Counted from the first letter of the stretch, positions 10,790 to 19,373 are shown. The stretch: 52,458 bases of DNA from Labilibaculum sp. (GCA_016342745.1 JAEINT010000024.1:1-52458), one strand, 5' to 3'. The notes: a model not told the origin generated them from the letters alone. Translations and numbers: made by a program.

Positions 10790-11896
10790 ATGCTAGTAAA
10801 ACTAAATAATTGTTTCCTTTTCACCCTTCTTTTCATAGGAATAGCATGTTCTTCCAATGATCACGAACATACCAATACAAAACAAGATTTAATAGAATTA
10901 TTAGGAGATGGTCCAAAGGCCGGCAACCCAGATGGCGACTCTCCTATTCCTAAAGAAGCGGGTCTTGAGGATGTTTCGGAGCCAGATCAAATTATTGGAT
11001 ATGGAACTCCTGAAAGTTGCACTGCACAAGCCTTTATTAATGCAGTCGCTAAAGGAGGAAAGGTTGTTTTTAATTGTGGAACGGAACCAATTACAATAAA
11101 ACTTGACAAAGTAGCTAAGATCTTTAATGATGCTAATGAAAATGTCGTGATTGATGGCGGAGGATTGGTTACGCTTAGTGGCGAAGGAAAAACAAGAATA
11201 TTGTATATGAATACCTGCGATTCGGATCAAAACTGGACCACTTCACATTGTCAGAATCAAGATCATCCTAAATTAACATTGCAAAACCTCACTTTTATCA
11301 ATGGCAATTCAAAATCGGAAAAGGAATATGATGGTGGCGGTGCTGTTTGGGTTCGAGGTGGTCGTTTAAAAATGATAAACTGCCGCTTTTTCAATAATGT
11401 ATGTGCCGATTTGGGCCCAGATGTTGGTGGCGGAGCCGCACGTGTGTTTAGTCAGTTCGAAAACAAACCTGTCTATGTAGTTAACTGTACATTTGGAGGT
11501 GCTGAAGGATATGGTAATGTTGGTTCAAATGGTGGAGCAATTAGTAGCATTGGTGTTTCCTGGACAATTATAAACAGCTTGTTTTCCTACAATAAAGCAA
11601 TTGGCAATGGAGGAAATCCATCACAATCTGGAACTCCCGGTGGTGGCAGTGGCGGTGCAATTTACAATGATGGAAACGAAATGACTTTGAGTATATTTGG
11701 CTCATTGATTGAGCACAATGAAGTTGTACAACACGGAGCTTCAATCTTTTTTGTAACGAACAACCATACGGGTAATATTATCATTGATAATTCTGTGATT
11801 CAGAATAATACTGGAGGTTCTTGGTATCCAGTATATCCGAGTATTTCAATGCACTCCGACACCGATATCAAAGTCAGTAATTCCTTTATCGACTAA
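10790..11896 (+). CDS. Secreted lipoprotein with right-handed beta-helix (pectate-lyase-like) fold
   Basis: 368 residues. The N-terminus is a lipoprotein signal (hydrophobic run, then GIACSSN with Cys20 as lipidation site), so it is probably anchored in the outer membrane. The rest has the polysaccharide-lyase/beta-helix pattern: VVIDGGGLVTLSG, LTLQNLTFINGNS, LKMINCRFFNN, TIINSLFSYN and IIIDNSVIQNN spaced about 25-40 residues apart, with glycine-rich turns (GGGSGGAIYND). Four cysteines near 135-150 may form disulfides. No catalytic triad of a named lyase family was identified, so it may bind or cleave polysaccharide. It has its own upstream spacer with two small hairpins. Confidence 0.7.
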   Translation: MLVKLNNCFLFTLLFIGIACSSNDHEHTNTKQDLIELLGDGPKAGNPDGDSPIPKEAGLEDVSEPDQIIGYGTPESCTAQAFINAVAKGGKVVFNCGTEPITIKLDKVAKIFNDANENVVIDGGGLVTLSGEGKTRILYMNTCDSDQNWTTSHCQNQDHPKLTLQNLTFINGNSKSEKEYDGGGAVWVRGGRLKMINCRFFNNVCADLGPDVGGGAARVFSQFENKPVYVVNCTFGGAEGYGNVGSNGGAISSIGVSWTIINSLFSYNKAIGNGGNPSQSGTPGGGSGGAIYNDGNEMTLSIFGSLIEHNEVVQHGASIFFVTNNHTGNIIIDNSVIQNNTGGSWYPVYPSISMHSDTDIKVSNSFID

Positions 11897-11974
11897 AAAT
11901 TTATTGTCCATTTACACGCAAATGTCCTAACTTAGACTATAGGAAGATAGAATATCGATTTAAAAACTAAGGAT

Positions 11975-12373
11975 ATGAGGAAAGAGGAGAAATTGTATGA
12001 AGTATTCGGCGAATTACTTTATGCCATTGCAAAAGCTGATGGAGTAATTCAGCCATCAGAAAAGGAAACTTTAGTGCAACTATTAAAGAACCATTCTTTG
12101 GGTTCAGAAATTCTATGGTCGTTCGAATTTGAAGAAGCTCACAATTCTTCGGTTGAAGAAATCTACAATAAGGTGATTAATTTTTGCCATATGTACGGAC
12201 CAGCACCACAATACGATGAATTTATATCAGCAATGAAGATTGTTGCAGAAGCATCGGATGGAATTACAGAAAGAGAATCCAAAATAATCAACTCATTTTC
12301 GAAAGATTTAATGGAGCGCTTTCAGTGTGATATCGACAAACTTAAACAATTTGAAAAGAAAGAACATTACTAA
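11975..12373 (+). CDS. TerB-like protein
   Basis: 132 residues, cytoplasmic and all helical. It carries the two acidic motifs of the TerB/DjlA N-terminal family: AIAKADGVIQPSE near residue 17 and VAEASDGITERE near residue 88, which bind a metal ion in characterised members. Tellurite resistance itself is not implied. The family is widespread and its usual function is unclear. It is followed directly by a strong terminator. Confidence 0.75.
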   Translation: MRKEEKLYEVFGELLYAIAKADGVIQPSEKETLVQLLKNHSLGSEILWSFEFEEAHNSSVEEIYNKVINFCHMYGPAPQYDEFISAMKIVAEASDGITERESKIINSFSKDLMERFQCDIDKLKQFEKKEHY

Positions 12374-12379
12374 ATTTTC

Positions 12380-12403
12380 AAAGCCACCCAATAAGGTGGC
12401 TTT
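12380..12403 (+). terminator. Terminator of the TerB-like gene
   Basis: AAAGCCACC, 6-base loop, GGTGGCTTT, then more Ts, seven bases after the stop. It is symmetric and may also serve the convergent minus-strand gene ending at 12434. Confidence 0.88.
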
Positions 12404-12433
12404 TTATATACATGCCTCTCTTTATCCAATATT

Positions 12434-13180
12434 TTACTGTAATCCTGCTAAAACAGCAGCACCATAAGCACCTACAAATTGCGGAGATTCAGGAATAATT
12501 AGATCTTCTCCTAGCGTTTGTTGCAGTAAATGAATCATACAAGAATTGTTTGCAACACCGCCAGCAAATAGTATTGGTGCTTTTAAATCCTGACGTTTGA
12601 TCATACCAACAGCACGACGGCAAACTGATTGATGAATAGCCAATGCAATATCAGCACGTTGGCATCCTTTTGCCAAAAGAGAAGTTACTTCAGATTCAGC
12701 AAATACAGCACACATGCTATTAATTTCGATTCCCTCCTGTCCTTTCAATGCTTCCAAGCCAAGAGTATGTTGCTCATAACCTAAGCTTGTTGCCATCATT
12801 TCCAGAAACTTACCAGTCCCTGCAGCACATTTATCATTCATCTCAAATTTAAACACCTTGCCTTTTTCATTCAAAGAAATAACCTTGGTGTCCTGACCAC
12901 CAATATCAAGAATGCCACGAACACCTGGATGCAAAGCTGCTGCACCTATTCCATATGCTTTAATCTCTGTAATGGTAGGATAATCAAATGCTATTTCCAG
13001 ACTGGCACGGCCATAACCAGTAGCCATCACCTTATCGAAAGAGACATCTGCAATTAATTCCTCGACACGTTCAACCGGATTGAAACCAGATTCAGCTTGC
13101 TTACTTACAACTACCTTTCCCTCTTCAATTACTACCAATTCAATGCTTCTAGAGCCAATATCTATTCCTGCTTGTCTCAT
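12434..13180 (-). CDS. ATP-dependent activator of a 2-hydroxyacyl-CoA dehydratase/double-cubane-type protein (BadF/BadG/BcrA/HgdC family)
   Basis: ASKHA-fold ATPase of 248 residues that, in its family, injects a low-potential electron into a partner iron-sulfur protein at the cost of ATP. The nucleotide-binding GIDIGSRSIELV (5-16) and LDIGGQDTKV (91-100) are intact. The two cysteines that bridge one [4Fe-4S] cluster between the subunits of a homodimer are visible: Cys118 in NDKCAAGTGKF and Cys157 in NSMCAVFAESEV. It lies directly downstream of the single dehydratase-like gene, resembling E. coli yjiL next to yjiM. A terminator lies between the two genes. The single-subunit partner points to a double-cubane reductase system rather than hydroxyglutaryl-CoA dehydratase. 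Confidence 0.9.
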   Translation of the reverse strand: MRQAGIDIGSRSIELVVIEEGKVVVSKQAESGFNPVERVEELIADVSFDKVMATGYGRASLEIAFDYPTITEIKAYGIGAAALHPGVRGILDIGGQDTKVISLNEKGKVFKFEMNDKCAAGTGKFLEMMATSLGYEQHTLGLEALKGQEGIEINSMCAVFAESEVTSLLAKGCQRADIALAIHQSVCRRAVGMIKRQDLKAPILFAGGVANNSCMIHLLQQTLGEDLIIPESPQFVGAYGAAVLAGLQ

Positions 13181-13219
13181 TATGTCCTTTCAATAACTTA
13201 TTCTGATCAAATAAAAAAA

Positions 13220-13244
13220 ACTGAGAAGTCAATAGCTCCTCAGT
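13220..13244 (-). terminator. Intergenic terminator between the double-cubane-type gene and its activator
   Basis: On the minus strand ACTGAGGAG pairs with CTTCTCAGT (one mismatch) around a 7-base loop, followed by eight Ts. It starts 16 bases after the dehydratase-like stop and 40 bases before the activator ATG, so the activator must rely on read-through or its own promoter. Confidence 0.8.
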
Positions 13245-13259
13245 CTTTTATATCGTAAT

Positions 13260-14534
13260 TTACTTTATGATTTCAACAAAAGCTTCAACTCGAGTTGATA
13301 ATTGGCCCATGTCTTCCTGACTATAATCAGTTTCTAATCTCAATACAGAAACACCATCTTTTTCTAAGGTTTTTTCTACAGAATAAGATTCCATGATATA
13401 TGGCTGACAGAATTGTAGTCCGTAATGAATTACACCATCAGAGCTCGTATTTTTAGCCATCTCTTTAATGTGTTCTACACGTTCTTGATTTGGTGTAAAT
13501 ACTGCACAATCAATTTTGAAATAACGATCAACAACTGCATCAATAAGACCATCAAGCGAATCTGCAGAAGCATCAGTTGTATTGCGCTGACCACGCTCAC
13601 CAATACATGATTCTTCACCAACAATTACAGCCCCTGTGGCTTCAATTATAGCAGGGACTTTCCAATTAGGAATTGCCATAGGACAACCAGAAATAACAAT
13701 ACGAGGAGCTTTTTCAGCTTTTACGCCTTTATTTTCTTTTACGGACAATTCTAATTCATCACATAAAGCATTTACCTTCTCAGTAAAACGAGCAGGATTG
13801 TCTAAAAATGCAATTTGGTTGATTAATAAAGCGTCCAATCCAGAAATTGGACTAGGATCTGCCATACGAACTTTAGACAAGCGAGCTAAGGCATTTCGTT
13901 TTGCATTTACAGTAGCAATTCCCTGCTTTAAATCTTCTACGCTAATTTTTTTGCCAGTCATTTCTTCTAACTTAGCAACAAAAGCCATGTATTCATGCTT
14001 TAATAGTTTTCTTCCCATTGGAGCCTTGTTTTGAGGAAGGTCCATTTGGTAGAAATTTGGCACCATTTGACTAAAAGTTTCAAATGACTTTTTCTTTCCA
14101 TCGCAAGTATTCTCGCCAACAATAAGGTCAGAAACTTCCATATAAGGACAAACCTTACCCAACGAAAAACCAAAAAATGATTTGATCAAAGAACAAGTAT
14201 TACGAGGCAGTACTTTTTCAACTTCTTCTTGAGCAAAATCTGCACCAGCACATAAGCCAACAGAAGTACAACCAGCTGCTAATGCTAACTCTTCTGGAAC
14301 AAAAACACAAAAAGAACCAATAATCTTTCGTCCTGCCTCCTGCTCTTCACGCAATTCTTGAATTCTAAGCCCATGAGCTTCACTCATTACGAAATCAAAA
14401 TATCCCATCCCTTCAGGACGTTGCTCCTGAGACATAAAAATAGATTGGTATGCTCCACCTAAATTCTCTAATAAAGCATCGTGATTAGCATGGTTCAAAC
14501 CAAGATCTGTCCACATTTTTGTGTAATCTGCCAT
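13260..14534 (-). CDS. 2-hydroxyacyl-CoA dehydratase subunit D-like, double-cubane-cluster protein type
   Basis: From the chosen start (MADYTKMW) it has 424 residues. An ATG 15 codons upstream is rejected because a -7-like element (TACTTTCG, about 14570-14563 on the minus strand) lies inside that extension. It belongs to the HgdB/FldB family. The cysteine layout is that of one-subunit members: GSFCVFVPEE (Cys76), CTSVGLC (89, 95), NTCSL (114), CPY (129), NTCDGKKK (144), then GCPM, EESCIGERG and LQFCQPY towards the C-terminus. By family knowledge single-subunit forms with an adjacent activator include double-cubane [8Fe-9S] proteins, which reduce small molecules such as acetylene in vitro; the physiological substrate is unknown. 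There is no second dehydratase subunit, CoA transferase or ligase nearby. Oxygen sensitivity is expected. Confidence 0.85.
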   Translation of the reverse strand: MADYTKMWTDLGLNHANHDALLENLGGAYQSIFMSQEQRPEGMGYFDFVMSEAHGLRIQELREEQEAGRKIIGSFCVFVPEELALAAGCTSVGLCAGADFAQEEVEKVLPRNTCSLIKSFFGFSLGKVCPYMEVSDLIVGENTCDGKKKSFETFSQMVPNFYQMDLPQNKAPMGRKLLKHEYMAFVAKLEEMTGKKISVEDLKQGIATVNAKRNALARLSKVRMADPSPISGLDALLINQIAFLDNPARFTEKVNALCDELELSVKENKGVKAEKAPRIVISGCPMAIPNWKVPAIIEATGAVIVGEESCIGERGQRNTTDASADSLDGLIDAVVDRYFKIDCAVFTPNQERVEHIKEMAKNTSSDGVIHYGLQFCQPYIMESYSVEKTLEKDGVSVLRLETDYSQEDMGQLSTRVEAFVEIIK

Positions 14535-14646
14535 TGTATAATATGTTTTGTTTATTTGGACTGCGAAAGTAGAAATCATAATTACCCATTCCTAACTCAA
14601 GCGTAAGTTTTTCAACATAAAAATAATTTTCTATAATTAACGAAGC

Positions 14647-14817
14647 TTATAAACGAACAAAAAAGCCATCACAAGTGATGGCTTTCCCTTTTAAAGTAAA
14701 TCGATCTGGTTTATTTTCACAACAAGATTTTGTTTCTTCAGGTTTCGAATTCGTTGTAGCTCCTTTTGGTGTTGATATTTCTAAACGCATAAGAATTAAC
14801 GATTTACTTTTAGGCAT
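14647..14817 (-). CDS. Possible small cysteine-containing protein, 56 residues
   Basis: An ATG-initiated frame on the minus strand (MPKSKSLILMRLEISTPKGA..., with SCCENKPDRF and AITCDGFFVRL) fills the space between hemE and the double-cubane gene. Codon choice (GAA, AAA, AAT, A/T at third positions) resembles its neighbours. The start lies just downstream of a terminator-like hairpin and the 3' end contains a second hairpin that would act as its terminator. No homologue is recognised. It may be a small cysteine protein or chance, and coding status is uncertain. Confidence 0.35.
   Translation of the reverse strand: MPKSKSLILMRLEISTPKGATTNSKPEETKSCCENKPDRFTLKGKAITCDGFFVRL
14662..14685 (-). terminator. 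Terminator hairpin before the double-cubane gene
   Basis: AAAGCCATCAC and GTGATGGCTTT form a near-perfect stem followed by six Ts on the minus strand. It lies within the 3' end of the possible 56-residue ORF and would stop read-through from hemE. Confidence 0.75.
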
Positions 14818-14824
14818 AAAAAAA

Positions 14825-14846
14825 GAGGTGCTATTTCTAGTACCTC
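14825..14846 (-). terminator. Terminator of hemE
   Basis: GAGGTACT and AGCACCTC on the minus strand pair with one mismatch and a 6-base loop, followed by seven Ts, 24 bases after the hemE stop. Confidence 0.75.
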
Positions 14847-14869
14847 CTTTATATTGTTTCTGGAAAAGT

Positions 14870-15901
14870 TTATCTTCCCCAATCTGATTCTTTTACTTTC
14901 TTCACCAAATATTCTACATTCTCAACAGGAATTGATGGCAATAAACCATGTCCTAAATTGAATATCCATTTGTGATCTTTACGACCATAATTCAAGAAAT
15001 ATTCAAACTCCTGATCAATAGCAGCTGGCGTTGCCTCTAAAATACGAGGATCGAAATTACCTTGTAGAATCATTTCTTCTCCTACAATACCACGAACTTC
15101 GTGCAATGGCATTTGCCAATCAACACTAACACAGTCGCACAAGTCGTAATTCACCATATTAATACCTGTACCCAATCCTTTTGGTAGATAAATGGTTTTC
15201 ACTCCTTTTTCACGAACGGCTCCTAAAATTGCTTTAACAGATGGTAAGAACACTTCTTTGTATAATTCAACAGGAATTAAACCAGCATGAGTTTCAAACA
15301 ATTGGAAAGCTTTAATTCCATGTTCAACTTGCTTCAATGCGTAATGAATACTCATCTCGGTAATTTTAGCAACTACCTTCTTCATTAATGCTTTATCGCG
15401 ATAAATAGCAGGTACAAAATCAGGAAAATTCTGATTCCTACTAAATCCCTGATACATATAGCAAAGTGTAGTAAGCGGTCCACCACAAAATCCAATTAAT
15501 GGAATATCATCTGGTTTGGTTTCTAAAATACGATCAATTGCTTTGTAAATGTGATCTAACTTCTCTGGCTTTTCCGTTAAAAAAGACAAAGGATCTTCAA
15601 CATCTTTTAATGCTGTAGAGAAGCTTGGACCTTTTCCTTCAAAGCTCAACTCCATTCCCAATGCTTCAGGAATCACTAATATATCTGAAAACAAAATAGC
15701 GGCATCAACACCCAAATCATGAATCGGTAGCAAAGTAACTTGAGCAGCCAATTCAGGATTTTCCATCATCTCCTTGAAACCATATTTCTCGCGTAGTTTC
15801 ATATAAGACGGAAGAACTCTACCCGCTTGACGCATGAACCACATTGGTGGTCTCTCTCTCTTAATTCCGTTAATTGTATCTAAAAATATTGATTGACTCA
15901 T
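14870..15901 (-). CDS. hemE: Uroporphyrinogen decarboxylase
   Basis: It removes the four acetate carboxyls of uroporphyrinogen III to give coproporphyrinogen III. The signature PPMWFMRQAGRVLPSY near residue 18 holds the substrate-binding arginine, and DAAILFSDILVIPEALG near residue 66 holds the essential aspartate. FETHAGLIP and the C-terminal NLGHGLLPSIPVENVE also match. The 343-residue length is normal. It lies 43 bases after hemB and probably forms one transcript with it. Two terminators follow. Confidence 0.95.
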   Translation of the reverse strand: MSQSIFLDTINGIKRERPPMWFMRQAGRVLPSYMKLREKYGFKEMMENPELAAQVTLLPIHDLGVDAAILFSDILVIPEALGMELSFEGKGPSFSTALKDVEDPLSFLTEKPEKLDHIYKAIDRILETKPDDIPLIGFCGGPLTTLCYMYQGFSRNQNFPDFVPAIYRDKALMKKVVAKITEMSIHYALKQVEHGIKAFQLFETHAGLIPVELYKEVFLPSVKAILGAVREKGVKTIYLPKGLGTGINMVNYDLCDCVSVDWQMPLHEVRGIVGEEMILQGNFDPRILEATPAAIDQEFEYFLNYGRKDHKWIFNLGHGLLPSIPVENVEYLVKKVKESDWGR

Positions 15902-15944
15902 TTAGTTTCCTGTTAATAGTTAGTAAACAAAATTGGCGTATTTT

Positions 15945-16937
15945 TTATTTTTTCCCATTCAAAATATCTGCCACTTCTTTAGCATGATAAGTAATAATGA
16001 TATCAGCTCCAGCTCTTTTAATTGAGGTCATAATCTCCATCATCACACGATTTCCATCAATCCAATCGTTAGCTTCGGCAGCTTTAACCATTGAAAACTC
16101 ACCACTTACATTGTAAGCAGCAACTGGTGTATTAAACTCGTGTTTTACTCTGTAAATTACATCAAGGTAACTTAATGCAGGCTTTACCATTACAATATCT
16201 GCGCCTTCTGCAATATCCATTTCAACCTCACGAATGGCTTCATCACTATTTCTAGGATCCATTTGGTAAGTAGAGCGATCACCGAATTGAGGAGCACTAT
16301 CAGCAGCATCTCTAAATGGCCCATAAAAACCAGAAGCATATTTAGCAGAATAGGCCATAATTGGCATCTTTTCGAAACAATTTTTATCCAATGCTTTTCT
16401 CATGTAGCCAATTCTACCATCCATCATATCACTTGGTGCCACCATATCAACGCCAGCTTCGGCTAACGATACAGCTTGAGCAGCCAAAGTTTCCAATGTT
16501 TGATCATTATCCACATCTCCATCTACAATTGTACCACAATGGCCATGAGTAGTGTACTCACAATTACAGATATCAGCAATAATATACATTTCAGGATAAG
16601 TCTCTTTAATGGCACGAGTTGCTTTCTGAACAATACCATGCTCGTGTGTTGCAACGGTTCCATCTTCATCTTTCGATTCTGGAATTCCAAAAAGAAGTAC
16701 TGAATTTACACCCGACTCCAATAATTCGCCACACTTTTTCACCAACATATCAACAGATAGTTGATCATTACCTGGCATACTTTTTATAGGATTTTGAACA
16801 TTTTCCCCTGGACATACAAAAAGAGGCATAATTAAATCATCCGCAGACAATGAAGTTTCTGCAACCATGTTTCGAACTACTTTGCTGTAACGCAATCTTC
16901 TCATTCTTGTATCAGGGAAAAGAGGTCTTAAACTCAT
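15945..16937 (-). CDS. hemB: Porphobilinogen synthase (5-aminolevulinate dehydratase), zinc type
   Basis: It condenses two 5-aminolevulinates to porphobilinogen. The metal-site motif DICNCEYTTHGHCG near residue 121 keeps the three cysteines of the zinc-dependent class. The two active-site lysines are in AYSAKYASGFYGPFRD (~196) and DIVMVKPALSYLD (~248). The 330 residues match the family. The gap to hemC is 82 bases with no clear terminator, so hemC-hemB-hemE may be one transcript. Confidence 0.96.
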   Translation of the reverse strand: MSLRPLFPDTRMRRLRYSKVVRNMVAETSLSADDLIMPLFVCPGENVQNPIKSMPGNDQLSVDMLVKKCGELLESGVNSVLLFGIPESKDEDGTVATHEHGIVQKATRAIKETYPEMYIIADICNCEYTTHGHCGTIVDGDVDNDQTLETLAAQAVSLAEAGVDMVAPSDMMDGRIGYMRKALDKNCFEKMPIMAYSAKYASGFYGPFRDAADSAPQFGDRSTYQMDPRNSDEAIREVEMDIAEGADIVMVKPALSYLDVIYRVKHEFNTPVAAYNVSGEFSMVKAAEANDWIDGNRVMMEIMTSIKRAGADIIITYHAKEVADILNGKK

Positions 16938-17019
16938 AATGTTATGTTTTTTGTATTTGTGTATAATTTTGATCTCAAGCTTAAAAATAATAATCCTTAA
17001 GCATAATTACTAGCTTAGA

Positions 17020-17946
17020 TTAAAGATAGAAATTAATTCCTTTTTCTTTACAGATTTCCTTCATCTTACTAGCCAACTCTTTCGATTTCGCAACCGATTC
17101 ATCAACAGACACTTCGATTCCTTCAGTAATGTATTGATTGGTCTTTAAATCACCAACAATTGCAATCATGTTTAGGATATTATCTGTAACAACAGCATGA
17201 GCAGCTAGAGGAAATTTACAACCTCCTTCAATCTCGGCCATAAAAGCACGTTCTGCAAGAATGGCAAGCTCTGTATTTTTATGATTTACTTTCTCAAGAA
17301 TAGAAATTGTTTCAGCATCATCACTTCTGCATTCTATTGCAATAGCACCTTGTCCTATAGCGGGTATGCACTGATCTACATCTATAAATGCACTTTCATT
17401 AAATTCTTTTCCCAAGCGATTTAATCCTGCAGCAGCTAAAATAATAGCATCGTATTCTCCATCCATTAATTTTTGAATACGAGTATCGATATTCCCTCTT
17501 ATTTCTTTGAATTCAATATCATCTCGAACATTAGCCAATTGAACTCTCCTACGAGGGCTACCTGTTCCTAAAATAAAACCAGCAGGCATTTCCTCTAAAG
17601 TTTTTCCATCTTTTGTTAAGAAGATATCACGTACATCTTCACGTTCTGGAAAAGCAAGCAATCTTAATCCATCCGGATGACCACTTGGTACATCTTTCAA
17701 ACTATGTACTGCAATATCCGCTTCACCTTCAAGCAATGCATGCTCCAATTCTTTTACAAATAGGCCAGTAGTCCCAAATTCTGTTAAAGAACGATTTAAA
17801 ACTCGATCACCCTGAGTGCTGAATTTTTTCACTTCAAACTCTACTTCAGGATTGGCATTTTGTAATAATTCCACTGTTTGCATTGTTTGGGTATAAGCTA
17901 GCAAACTTGGGCGAGTAGCAACAACAATCTTTTTTTTAGATGTCAT
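17020..17946 (-). CDS. hemC: Hydroxymethylbilane synthase (porphobilinogen deaminase)
   Basis: It polymerises four porphobilinogens into hydroxymethylbilane on a covalent dipyrromethane cofactor. VATRPSLLAYTQT at the N-terminus, VHSLKDVPSGHPDGL (~80), GTGSPRRRVQL (~128) and the cofactor cysteine in EGGCKFPLAAHA (~240) are all present. The 308 residues are normal. It is preceded by a terminator-like hairpin separating it from hemA, so hemA and hemC may be uncoupled or attenuated. Confidence 0.95.
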   Translation of the reverse strand: MTSKKKIVVATRPSLLAYTQTMQTVELLQNANPEVEFEVKKFSTQGDRVLNRSLTEFGTTGLFVKELEHALLEGEADIAVHSLKDVPSGHPDGLRLLAFPEREDVRDIFLTKDGKTLEEMPAGFILGTGSPRRRVQLANVRDDIEFKEIRGNIDTRIQKLMDGEYDAIILAAAGLNRLGKEFNESAFIDVDQCIPAIGQGAIAIECRSDDAETISILEKVNHKNTELAILAERAFMAEIEGGCKFPLAAHAVVTDNILNMIAIVGDLKTNQYITEGIEVSVDESVAKSKELASKMKEICKEKGINFYL

Positions 17947-17994
17947 AGTGGTTTTATTTTCAGAATTATTTGTGAATAATTATTTAGGAAAATA

Positions 17995-18030
17995 AAAAAG
18001 CCATATAAAACAAGGTTTATACAGCTTTTT
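17995..18030 (-). terminator. Terminator between hemA and hemC
   Basis: AAAAAGCTGTATAAA and TTTATATGGCTTTTT (minus strand) form a 15-pair stem with two G-T pairs and a 6-base loop, ending in a T run. It begins about 20 bases after the hemA stop and could act as a partial terminator within the hem operon. Confidence 0.7.
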
Positions 18031-18049
18031 ATCGAAAGCTTATTATGCT

Positions 18050-19303
18050 TTACGAATCCATATCTTTAAAAATCATATCTATTGTTTCCATTGGACTAGA
18101 CTGCTTTTTGTGATGATCTTTTAAGTGATTAATACATGCACGGGCAATCTTATTCACAATGTTACTGGTAATGTGTTCTACTTTCTTCAATTCGTCTTCC
18201 GACAATTTATTCTTGTGATAATCCAACTCTTTTCGTTGAACTTTCTGCAAATTTTCTTTTAATGCAATAATAACCGGAGATAAATATTTCACCTCAAGCC
18301 AGCTGTAAAATTCAGCAATTGACTCGTAAATAATACCTTCAGCCATTGGTATGCACTCTCTTCTTTGCTGAATAGCATTTGAAATATGCTTGGACAACTC
18401 ATCAACAGTAATTACCAAAACATGATCTAACTTGTCGATATCCGAATGTACATTCCTAGGAACCGAAAGATCTAGAATTAACTTGCAACTTTCACTTCCT
18501 TCCAGATGTTCTGGCAGTAGTGTTGGTTGTGGTGCACCAGTAGCAACAATAATAACTTCAGCTTCAATCGCCTCATTTTTTAGCTTCGCTACAGGTTGGT
18601 AATTAATTTCAAATTTCTTTGCTAAGGCTTCTGCCTTCTCTTCCGTTCTGTTTATTAAAGTAATTGAACGGTTTTTCATATGTTTTAGCAAGTTACCACA
18701 AGTATCTTTTCCGATATCTCCAGTTCCATACAAAAGAAATTTACAGGACTCCAAAGTAGAAACCTTATCTTTAATGTATTGAACGGCAGCATGAGAAACA
18801 GACGCAGCTCCTTTACTAATTTCTGTGTTATTCTTAATTTTTTTACTCGCCTGAAATGCAAATGAAAACAAACGATTCAGAAATGGATTAGCCATTTCTA
18901 ATTCCTCGGATAAATGATAAGCATTCTTTACTTGCCCAACAATTTGAAAATCTCCAATTATTTGAGAATCTAATCCTGAGGTAACTTTATATAAATGTTG
19001 GATACAATCATTTCCAAACAAGGTGTAACCATTAGATTCAAAATCTTTGTGATCCCCTTGGCAATATTTTAAAAATAAGTTAGTTATTAATTCCGATTCT
19101 CCCGAGTGTGCATAAATCTCCGTACGATTACAGGTAGACAAAACTACCATACCATCAATTTGATTTTCTTTTGCTTCTCTCAATAAATCTTCCTGCTGAC
19201 CAGCAGTTAACGAAAATTTCCCCCTGACATCAAGAGCTGTTTTTCTATAACTAATTCCTAAAACGAATAATTTTTGTAAATTTTCTCGTATTTGTGATGA
19301 CAT
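18050..19303 (-). CDS. hemA: Glutamyl-tRNA reductase
   Basis: First enzyme of the C5 pathway, reducing glutamyl-tRNA(Glu) with NADPH to glutamate-1-semialdehyde, which HemL then uses. The start MSSQIRENLQKLF (417 residues) is preferred over an ATG 13 codons upstream because homologues begin close to the LGISYRKT motif. LSTCNRTEIYA carries the catalytic cysteine (~50). GLDSQIIGDFQIVGQV (~100) is slightly divergent from the usual GLDS-GE-QI form. LLYGTGDIGKDT (~190) is the NADPH site, and the C-terminal dimerisation helix ends in HHKKQ. It stands first in the minus-strand hem gene set, with a -7 element upstream. Confidence 0.94.
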   Translation of the reverse strand: MSSQIRENLQKLFVLGISYRKTALDVRGKFSLTAGQQEDLLREAKENQIDGMVVLSTCNRTEIYAHSGESELITNLFLKYCQGDHKDFESNGYTLFGNDCIQHLYKVTSGLDSQIIGDFQIVGQVKNAYHLSEELEMANPFLNRLFSFAFQASKKIKNNTEISKGAASVSHAAVQYIKDKVSTLESCKFLLYGTGDIGKDTCGNLLKHMKNRSITLINRTEEKAEALAKKFEINYQPVAKLKNEAIEAEVIIVATGAPQPTLLPEHLEGSESCKLILDLSVPRNVHSDIDKLDHVLVITVDELSKHISNAIQQRRECIPMAEGIIYESIAEFYSWLEVKYLSPVIIALKENLQKVQRKELDYHKNKLSEDELKKVEHITSNIVNKIARACINHLKDHHKKQSSPMETIDMIFKDMDS

Positions 19304-19365
19304 AAATCGAAATTTATTTTGATGATCATGCATTCCTTGCAATGGAAGGTATGTATAACCCGTGT

Positions 19366-19373
19366 CAAATATA
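19366..19373 (-). promoter_or_regulatory. hemA promoter -7 element
   Basis: TATATTTG on the minus strand (plus: CAAATATA) is an exact TAnnTTTG match about 63 bases before the chosen hemA start. A TTTTG upstream is only 12 bases away, so no good -33 is assigned. Confidence 0.5.

Noticed and set aside
13425-14034. Plus-strand frames opposite the double-cubane-type gene
   Set aside because: They mirror codon structure of the real minus-strand gene and show no domain.
14675-14887. Plus-strand 70-codon frame between the double-cubane gene and hemE
   Set aside because: It overlaps two minus-strand terminators and is antisense to the more protein-like minus frame; no family features.
16979-17002. 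GCTTAA/TTAAGC inverted repeat between hemB and hemC
   Set aside because: Only six AT-rich base pairs with a 12-base spacer; expected by chance in such DNA.
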